Below, one piece after another: positions 6,055 through 11,851 of a stretch of 11,851 bases of DNA. Position 1 is the stretch's first letter, and the number at the start of each line of letters is the position of its first letter. Below the pieces are notes generated by a model, which saw only the letters and a list, made by a program, of their open reading frames with translations, was not told the origin of the DNA and searched no databases. This DNA is from Mucilaginibacter_A sp050954865 (GTDB lineage Bacteria > Bacteroidota > Bacteroidia > Sphingobacteriales > Sphingobacteriaceae). The stretch lies in assembly GCA_050954865.1 (NCBI GenBank), contig JBPBQN010000102.1, positions 1 through 11,851 of the forward strand, read 5' to 3'. The position numbers were made by a program, and so were the translations under genes.

Positions 6055-7884
6055 TTACAAGCCTTTTTGTATCGATTCATAAATTGCATCCTGAACTCTT
6101 CTGCGGATGCCTAAGTCAGACAACTTGTCGGTAACTTTTGGGTTAACCCGGTTGGAAAGAAAAATATAAACCAGATTGTATTTCGGATCAACCCAAAAGC
6201 AAGTTCCTGTATAACCAGTATGTCCGTAAGTTTGATCAGAAGCCATTACGGATGGATAACGTGTAGCTCGGTTCGGGTCCCAGCGATCAAAACCTAAACC
6301 TCTCCTGCTTACATCAGATTGTTTGGCTGTAAATAAATCAACCGTTTCCGGTTTCAAATACTGTTCGCCACCGTAAGTTCCGCGGTTTAATATCATTTGA
6401 TATAAAATCGCCAGATCATTGGCACTGGCAAATAAACCGGCATGACCAGAAACGCCTCCCAGCAATCCGGCGCCCTGATCGTGCACATAACCAATCAGCA
6501 ACTGATGGCGAAAACCAATATCATTTTCGGTAGGCACAATCTGGTTTTGCAGGAAACGATTTAGCGGTAAAAATCCTGCGGTTTGCATTCCCAGCGGCGT
6601 GTAGAAATTTTGCTGTACAAAAACATTAAGCGGCGTGGCAGAAATCGTTTCCACAATTTCCTTCATAAAATACATGCTCAAATCGCTGTAAACATATTTT
6701 CCTCTGGTTTTAAGCGGAGAATTAAGCATATCCGGCCAGATCACATCTTTAAAATAATCTTTTTTTAGGTAGAAATGATCAGCCACTTTGGTTGGGAAAG
6801 CTGCTGATGAATCCGTGCTTCTATTTACAGCTTTTAATTTTTCCCAGGTTAAAATATCCGGCACCATGCCTGATTGATGCGTTAAAAACTCCCGAATCTT
6901 AATATCATTTTTATTGGTATTTCGAGCCAAAGCCAGATAACTGCCAGCTGTAGAATCCAGGTTTAATTTGCCTTCATCATACAATTTCATCACATCCATC
7001 GTGGTTGCTGATACTTTAGTAACCGATGCCAAATCAAAAATATCCGTGATTTTATCTTTCAGCGTATCAATATAAGTATGATTACCATAAGCTTTATTAA
7101 AGATGACTTTGCCATTTCTCGCCACCAAAACCACTGCTCCGGGCGTTGCTTTGGCGCGGATCGCTTCGGCAACAATAGCATCAATCGAGCTGTTTAAATT
7201 ATCTGCATTGATGCCCGCTTCTTCCGGAACAGCATAAGCTAAGCGTGTTTGTACCGTTGCCGCTCCATCACCTTTTTGGTATTTTACGGAGATGTTAGTT
7301 TGTAGCTTTTGAGATGCAGCAACGCCTCCGAAAATCATTTGTGCTGCAAAATTGGCTGCAACCGGCGAATTTACGGGCGACCAGACCAATACTGTTTTTA
7401 GCACATCAAAATTGGTGGGCAATTGCGTGGCACCAAAGCAGGTAACAATCAGGTTTTTTTGCTGATTTAAGGTCGATAAAAACAGCATCAACGCCGGGTT
7501 TTCCAAATCTTGTTTATTGAGCTGAACGATAACGGTGTTGTAAAACTTCAGATCAAAAACCAGATTATCCAACGTTTTCGGACTGTTATAAGCTGCTGCA
7601 TCAAAAGAAGAAACTTTGGCATATTTGTTCAGCAGACTGTCAAACACCAGCGTATTTTCAAAATTGAAATGTACGCTGGCAATTTTTTGCTGCTCCAAAT
7701 TTTTAATCGGCACAACCTGATTCTGGTTATTCAGCAAAACCGTAGAACTTTCGATGCTTCTTTTAGCGGCTAAAAAACTCTGGTTCTGCTGATGCAAATT
7801 TGGCACTTGCGCGCAAGCCGAACTTAGCGTGGTTATCGCACATAATAATCCGTAAATCCAGTTCCGTTTAACGTTTATACACAT
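6055..7884 (-). CDS. Exported GH3 C-terminal domain / class C beta-lactamase-like serine hydrolase fusion
   Basis: A 609-residue exported protein. Residues 1-25 are a signal peptide (ACA|Q cleavage, or a lipobox-like SSAC at 21-24). Residues 43-200 resemble the C-terminal domain of family 3 glycoside hydrolases, starting IESSTVLLNNQNQVVPI. Residues 221-600 form a serine beta-lactamase/PBP-like hydrolase with SVTK (287-290, nucleophile S287), YSD (399-401, in place of YxN) and HTG (555-557, in place of KTG). HTG and YSD suggest an esterase or peptidase rather than a true beta-lactamase. Larger Bacteroidota proteins carry a complete GH3 (NagZ-like) N-terminal barrel before these two domains; here it is absent. 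The ATG at 7884 has GGAG close upstream and overlaps the amidohydrolase stop by 17 bases, so translation is probably coupled. Substrate unknown; peptidoglycan fragments are a guess. Confidence 0.87.
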   Translation of the reverse strand: MCINVKRNWIYGLLCAITTLSSACAQVPNLHQQNQSFLAAKRSIESSTVLLNNQNQVVPIKNLEQQKIASVHFNFENTLVFDSLLNKYAKVSSFDAAAYNSPKTLDNLVFDLKFYNTVIVQLNKQDLENPALMLFLSTLNQQKNLIVTCFGATQLPTNFDVLKTVLVWSPVNSPVAANFAAQMIFGGVAASQKLQTNISVKYQKGDGAATVQTRLAYAVPEEAGINADNLNSSIDAIVAEAIRAKATPGAVVLVARNGKVIFNKAYGNHTYIDTLKDKITDIFDLASVTKVSATTMDVMKLYDEGKLNLDSTAGSYLALARNTNKNDIKIREFLTHQSGMVPDILTWEKLKAVNRSTDSSAAFPTKVADHFYLKKDYFKDVIWPDMLNSPLKTRGKYVYSDLSMYFMKEIVETISATPLNVFVQQNFYTPLGMQTAGFLPLNRFLQNQIVPTENDIGFRHQLLIGYVHDQGAGLLGGVSGHAGLFASANDLAILYQMILNRGTYGGEQYLKPETVDLFTAKQSDVSRRGLGFDRWDPNRATRYPSVMASDQTYGHTGYTGTCFWVDPKYNLVYIFLSNRVNPKVTDKLSDLGIRRRVQDAIYESIQKGL

Positions 7885-9541
7885 TTTCTCCGTTGATATA
7901 AGTTTGAAGCACTTTTACTTTTGGCAATTCGCTGCCTTTGATCTGCATTAAATCCTGATCCAACAATACAAAATCAGCCAGTTTTCCGGGTTCGATGCTG
8001 CCGCGGTCGTTTTCCTGGAAATTGGCTTTTGCTGCCCAGATCGTCATTCCGCGCAAAGCTTGTTCACGGGTTAACGCGTTTTCTTTCTGGAAACCATCTG
8101 CTGGCAATCCTCTCAAATCTTTGCGCTCAACCGCGGCATAAAACGTATAAAACGGACTGATATTTTCTACCGGAAAATCTGTTCCCAAAGGCAGCCAGCC
8201 GTTTTGCTGCAGCAATTGCTGGTAAGCGTATGCTGTTTTTATCCGTGTTTTTCCTAAACGCTGTACGGCCCAGTTCATATCCGAAGTGGCGTGCGTAGGT
8301 TGTACGGATGGAATGATATTATTCTCGCCAAAAAGTTTAAAATCTGCCGGATCAATGATTTGTGCATGTTCAATCCGCCATCTGCGATCGTTTTTTCCTT
8401 TTAAAACACTGGCGTAAATTTTCAGCATCATGCGGTTGGCAGAATCACCGATGGCATGCGTGCACATCTGGAAACCTTTATCAGCCAGCAGTTTGGCAAT
8501 GTCCTGAAAATGCTGTTTCGGACTGCGTAAAAAACCGCTCCATTTGGGCTGATCCGAATAAGGTTTCAGCAAACAAGCACCTCTCGAACCCAAAGCACCA
8601 TCCGCATAAACCTTTACCGAACTTACGTTTAAACGCGGCGTTTTAATGGCTCCGTTTTTAAATAGATAATCCAGGTTGGGCTGATTATCAGACAACATTA
8701 CAAACATGCGCATCTTTAAATCGCCGCGATTTTGCAGCTGGCGAATGTTGCTAATTAAAGGATAATCCAAACCGCAATCTGCCACAGAAGTTAAACCAAC
8801 TGCAAAACAGTTTTGCTGCGCCTGCAAAAAAGCATTGTTGGTTTGCTCATCTGTAAAAGCCGGAATTTTATGCGTAACCAGCGACATCGCATTATCAACC
8901 AAAATACCAGTTAGTTTACCTTTAACTGTTTCAACTTCTCCACCAGAAATTTTTTGATTTGGTTTGATGCCCGCAATATTTAAAGCCGCCTGATTGGCAA
9001 TTGCTGCGTGGCCGTCAACACGCGTTAACAAAACCGGCCGTATCGGAAAAAGACTGTCCAGCTGCTGCTTGTTCGGAAACTGCTTTGCTTTCCACAAATT
9101 CTGGTCCCAGCCGTTTCCAATTACCCAACCTTCCGTATTTGCTTCGGCAAAATGCTTTACAGAATCTACAATTACATTCCAGCTGTTGATGCCTTTTAAA
9201 TTAACTGCTTGTAAATCAACTCCATAACGGTAAAAATGCGTATGCGCATCAATAAATCCCGGAAAAACGGATTTTCCGGCCGCATCCAATACTGTTTTTG
9301 CCAGGTAATTTTTCTCCAGATCAGCCGTTTTGCCAACTGCTAAAATTTTCCCGTCTTTCACCGCAAAAGCTTCAGCAACAGCAAACTGCTTGTTAACGGT
9401 ATAAACGCGGGCATTTTTAACCAGCAAGTCTGCGTTGTATTCTTTTTTCTGACTGCAAGAAAACACCGATAAAAGAAGCATCAGGCCACATGCTGTTTTT
9501 ATCGGTATAAATTTATTTTTCAGGGTTGAAGATATGGTCAT
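7868..9541 (-). CDS. Amidohydrolase family 3 lipoprotein (YtcJ-like metal-dependent hydrolase)
   Basis: A 557-residue member of the amidohydrolase superfamily (Amidohydro_3, YtcJ-like), which hydrolyse amide or cyclic C-N bonds using bound metal. Visible ligand motifs are HTH (H100, H102) in GFIDAHTH, K310 in VKVYADGALGSRG, H362 in THAIGD, H392 in RIEHAQ and the catalytic D455 in GTDFPVE. The N-terminus is a lipoprotein signal with probable acylation at C29 (LSVFSC), so it is likely anchored in the envelope, unlike many cytosolic relatives. Substrate unknown. It heads a probable operon with the overlapping serine hydrolase. The signal-peptide coding region contains the second copy of the dispersed repeat. 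Confidence 0.9.
   Translation of the reverse strand: MTISSTLKNKFIPIKTACGLMLLLSVFSCSQKKEYNADLLVKNARVYTVNKQFAVAEAFAVKDGKILAVGKTADLEKNYLAKTVLDAAGKSVFPGFIDAHTHFYRYGVDLQAVNLKGINSWNVIVDSVKHFAEANTEGWVIGNGWDQNLWKAKQFPNKQQLDSLFPIRPVLLTRVDGHAAIANQAALNIAGIKPNQKISGGEVETVKGKLTGILVDNAMSLVTHKIPAFTDEQTNNAFLQAQQNCFAVGLTSVADCGLDYPLISNIRQLQNRGDLKMRMFVMLSDNQPNLDYLFKNGAIKTPRLNVSSVKVYADGALGSRGACLLKPYSDQPKWSGFLRSPKQHFQDIAKLLADKGFQMCTHAIGDSANRMMLKIYASVLKGKNDRRWRIEHAQIIDPADFKLFGENNIIPSVQPTHATSDMNWAVQRLGKTRIKTAYAYQQLLQQNGWLPLGTDFPVENISPFYTFYAAVERKDLRGLPADGFQKENALTREQALRGMTIWAAKANFQENDRGSIEPGKLADFVLLDQDLMQIKGSELPKVKVLQTYINGENVYKR
9465..9515 (-). repeat. Hairpin-forming dispersed repeat, copy 2 (inside the amidohydrolase signal peptide)
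   Basis: This copy shares a 27-base identical block (9489-9515) and a 14-base identical block (9468-9481) with 4288-4342, in the same orientation. Its arms pair better: about 17 bases with one 2-base internal mismatch and an 11-base loop. It is translated as roughly residues 9-26 of the amidohydrolase precursor, which covers most of the signal peptide up to just before the lipobox. Confidence 0.75.
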
Positions 9542-9720
9542 GTTCTGGATTGTGGTTCTTTTTAATTTGCAGCGGCAGATTTTTGATAACTAATGATCGG
9601 CAAAAAAATTGTCATTTCAACTTAAATTAAGGACGTGCAAAACTACATCTGCGCGGCAAAGCTGCGAAGTTATGCGATGATTTTTTTAATTTAGCATCGA
9701 AATAGAATTGAGCAAGATTA
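9542..9720. promoter_or_regulatory. Divergent intergenic region between the amidohydrolase operon and mutL
   Basis: This 179-base gap must hold promoters for both directions. For the leftward operon the best candidate is TAGTTTTG on the minus strand (9638-9645), a full match to TAnnTTTG but without a clear -33 TTG; it would give a leader of about 90 bases. For mutL the best plus-strand candidate is TAATTTAG (9687-9694), one mismatch to the consensus and 26 bases before the ATG. I see no gene, terminator or riboswitch-like structure here. Confidence 0.45.
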
Positions 9721-11580
9721 ATGTCTGATATTATCCGCCTTTTGCCTGATGCCGTTGCCAATCAGATTGCTGCAGGTGAAGTGGTACAACGCCCGGCATC
9801 GGCCGTAAAAGAACTGTTGGAAAACGCTGTAGATTCTGGGGCCGATAAAATCCAGCTGATTATTAAAGATGCCGGAAAAGCCTTGATCCAGGTGCTTGAT
9901 AACGGTTGCGGGATGAGTTTTACTGATGCCAGAATGTGTTTTGAACGGCACGCCACATCCAAAATACGCAAAGCTGATGATCTTTTTGCCATCCGTACTA
10001 TGGGTTTTCGGGGTGAAGCGATGGCTTCTATCGCCGCAATTTCTCAGGTAGAATTGAAAACGCGCCGTCACGAAGACGAACTGGGCACACATATTTGTAT
10101 CGAAGCTTCCGAAGTAATTAGTCAGGATCCTTGCGCAACTGCTGCTGGAACTTCCGTTTGCATCAAAAATCTTTTTTACAACACGCCGGCGCGCCGTAAT
10201 TTTTTAAAAGGAAATTCCATCGAAACACGGCACATTATTGATGAATTTCAGCGCGTAGCTTTAGCCAATCCGCAGTTGTTTTTTACGTTGCACCATGATG
10301 GACAGGAAGTTTTTCATTTGCCGTCAGCTTCGCTTAAACAGCGGATTGTGCATTTGTTCGGCAATAATTACAATCAGAAACTGGTTCCCGTTCATGAAGA
10401 TACTTCCATCATCAAGCTGGAAGGTTTTGTTGGGAAGCCTGAATTTGCGCGCAAAACGCGTGGCGAGCAGTTTTTCTTCGTCAATAACCGTTTTATCCGC
10501 GATAATTATTTAAATCACGCCGTCAGTTCTGCTTTTGAAGAATTGTTGCAGGATGACAGTTTTCCGCTTTACGTGCTTTTTATTTCGATTGATCCGAGCA
10601 AAATCGACATCAACGTTCATCCAACCAAAACCGAAATTAAATATCAGGACGAAAAGGCAATTTATGCCATCATCCGTTCGGCAGTAAAACGCTCGCTTGG
10701 GCAATACAACATCACGCCTTCGCTGGATTTTAACCAGGAAACGGGTTTTGATCAGATGATCAGCCGCAAACCGCTGGATCAGATTATTGCACCGGATATT
10801 AAATTCAATCCGGATTTCAATCCTTTTTCTGATGAGGTAAAAACAGTAACCGATAAATCTTTTATCCGCAGTTCGGCCGAGCGGCACAAACCGGATTTTG
10901 TACAAAACTGGGATACGCTGTACGCCATTACGCAAGGAAAAATTGCCCAGCAGCAGGAAATCGACACACAGCAACGGCAAATTACGGTGGATAACCGCCA
11001 GCTGAGCAAAGCCAGCGAGCGACAATTATTCCAGATTCATAACCGATTTATTTTATCACAGATCAAATCCGGTTTTATGCTGATTGACCAGCAGGCGGCA
11101 CATGAACGGATTTTGTACGAACGTTTTTTGCTGCAATTGGAAAATCATTCTGGCGTGAGTCAGCAAACTTTGTTTCCGCAAAGTATTAATCTGAGCACTT
11201 CGGATTTTGAATTGTTGAAAAGCTTGTTTAATGATGTGCGTGCTTTGGGTTTTGACATCCGCGAGTTTGGTAAAAACACCGTAATTGTTGATGGCATTCC
11301 GGCAGAACTCACCAAAGCCAGCGAAAACGAAATGCTGGAAAAACTGTTGGAAGGTTTCAAAAACAATCAATCCGCTTTAAAACTGCATAAGCACGACAAC
11401 CTGGCACGAACGCTCGCTAAAAACGCAGCCGTAAATCCCGGAACAAAGTTTTCGCTGGAGGAAATGAACCAGTTGATTGATCAGCTTTTTGCCTGCCAGA
11501 TGCCCAACGTTTCACTCAGTGGCAAACCTGTTATTGTTACTTATACTTTAGAAGAAATTTTTCAAAAATTTGATCGATAA
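9721..11580 (+). CDS. mutL: DNA mismatch repair protein MutL
   Basis: A 619-residue mismatch-repair ATPase that links MutS mismatch recognition to strand removal. The GHKL ATPase half is complete: ELLENAVDSG (31-40, catalytic E34), DNGCGM (60-65), RHATSKI (76-82), GFRGEA (95-100) and GTS with NTPAR (143-158), then a transducer domain to about 330. A low-complexity linker of about 330-430 leads to the C-terminal dimerisation domain. There, the endonuclease motif DQHAxxExxxxE reads DQQAAHERILYE (456-467), and the zinc/CPHGRP element reads SLSGKP (598-603). D456, E462 and E467 are kept, but the usual His and Cys ligands are not seen. The ATG start agrees with the family N-terminus. The downstream rhomboid gene starts about 27 bases later and is probably co-transcribed. 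Confidence 0.96.
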   Translation: MSDIIRLLPDAVANQIAAGEVVQRPASAVKELLENAVDSGADKIQLIIKDAGKALIQVLDNGCGMSFTDARMCFERHATSKIRKADDLFAIRTMGFRGEAMASIAAISQVELKTRRHEDELGTHICIEASEVISQDPCATAAGTSVCIKNLFYNTPARRNFLKGNSIETRHIIDEFQRVALANPQLFFTLHHDGQEVFHLPSASLKQRIVHLFGNNYNQKLVPVHEDTSIIKLEGFVGKPEFARKTRGEQFFFVNNRFIRDNYLNHAVSSAFEELLQDDSFPLYVLFISIDPSKIDINVHPTKTEIKYQDEKAIYAIIRSAVKRSLGQYNITPSLDFNQETGFDQMISRKPLDQIIAPDIKFNPDFNPFSDEVKTVTDKSFIRSSAERHKPDFVQNWDTLYAITQGKIAQQQEIDTQQRQITVDNRQLSKASERQLFQIHNRFILSQIKSGFMLIDQQAAHERILYERFLLQLENHSGVSQQTLFPQSINLSTSDFELLKSLFNDVRALGFDIREFGKNTVIVDGIPAELTKASENEMLEKLLEGFKNNQSALKLHKHDNLARTLAKNAAVNPGTKFSLEEMNQLIDQLFACQMPNVSLSGKPVIVTYTLEEIFQKFDR

Positions 11581-11607
11581 AAGAAGTATCGCGCTTCTGC
11601 AAAAACT

Positions 11608-11851
11608 ATGAACTTATTCGGACAATCGTTCTTTGCCAACATTCCGCCCGTTGTTAAAAACCTGCTGATTATTAATGTATTATTTTTTATTGCTACGTTG
11701 GTTTTTGGTAATATGGGCATCCGGCTGGAAAACATTTTAGGCGCATTTTACTTTAACTCGCCTTATTTCCGGGTTTGGCAGCCCATCACCTACATGTTTA
11801 TGCATGGCGGCTGGGCACATATTTTTTTTAATATGTGGGCTTTGTACATGT
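11608..11851 (+). CDS. Rhomboid family intramembrane serine protease (N-terminal part, cut by window end)
   Basis: The 81 visible codons start MNLFGQSFFANIPPVVKNLLIINVLFFIATLVFG, with a first transmembrane helix around 17-34. They continue to a second hydrophobic segment with WQPITYMFMHGGWAHIFFNMWAL, the typical rhomboid stretch that includes the HxxxN oxyanion pair (His and Asn in GWAHIFFNMWAL). The catalytic GxSG serine and the second histidine lie beyond the window, so activity cannot be judged. It cleaves transmembrane substrates within the inner membrane; the substrate is unknown. It follows mutL in the same direction after about 27 bases. Confidence 0.88.
   Translation, partial: MNLFGQSFFANIPPVVKNLLIINVLFFIATLVFGNMGIRLENILGAFYFNSPYFRVWQPITYMFMHGGWAHIFFNMWALYM

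Noticed and set aside
9718..10092. Minus-strand open frame of 124 codons opposite the start of mutL
   Set aside because: It lies wholly on the antisense of a strongly conserved gene, shows no family motif and has an irregular composition; it is a shadow frame.
10510..11025. Minus-strand open frame of 171 codons inside mutL
   Set aside because: Antisense to the MutL transducer and linker with no recognisable domain; its length is explained by mutL codon use.
1..11851. CRISPR array, insertion sequence, prophage or defence genes
   Set aside because: No regularly spaced repeats, transposase, integrase or nuclease genes are seen; nearly all the sequence is taken up by core genes.

Overview
The window looks like chromosomal core DNA of a Bacteroidota bacterium, most likely from the Sphingobacteriaceae (Pedobacter/Mucilaginibacter group). 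This rests on the short-form AMP nucleosidase, the tig-clpP-clpX order, a bacillithiol-type BshA, A-rich leaders with few strong Shine-Dalgarno sites, and several matches to the Bacteroidota -7 promoter box TAnnTTTG. The genus is inferred from protein resemblance, not from a marker gene.

Layout. Everything from base 1 to 9541 lies on the minus strand, so transcription runs right to left; mutL and a rhomboid gene lie on the plus strand after a 179-base divergent gap. Read in the minus direction: (a) an amidohydrolase lipoprotein, a serine hydrolase that overlaps it by 17 bases, and a small secreted coiled-coil protein form a probable envelope operon (9541 to 5562). (b) bshA (5479 to 4340) appears to have its own promoter. 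(c) tRNA-Leu(UAG) (4197 to 4116) is followed by a very strong intrinsic terminator. (d) Trigger factor, ClpP and ClpX (4047 to 659) form the classical nascent-chain folding and regulated proteolysis cluster; clpX ends in a symmetric terminator. (e) AMP nucleosidase (599 to the window edge) is truncated by the edge. On the plus strand, mutL (9721 to 11580) is followed about 27 bases later by the start of a rhomboid intramembrane protease cut by the window end.

How the genes work together. Tig meets nascent chains at the ribosome, and ClpX unfolds substrates into the ClpP chamber. BshA begins synthesis of a low-molecular-weight thiol. The amidohydrolase/serine hydrolase/coiled-coil group is exported and probably acts in the envelope, on unknown substrates.

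Most of the window is ordinary housekeeping DNA, and I see no defence system, CRISPR array, phage or insertion sequence. The best leads are: a dispersed hairpin-forming repeat present twice, once at the end of bshA and once inside the coding sequence for the amidohydrolase signal peptide; a MutL whose endonuclease/zinc-site motifs appear jointly degraded; a serine hydrolase carrying a GH3 C-terminal domain without the GH3 catalytic domain; and two hairpins that may control the tig-clpP-clpX cluster.
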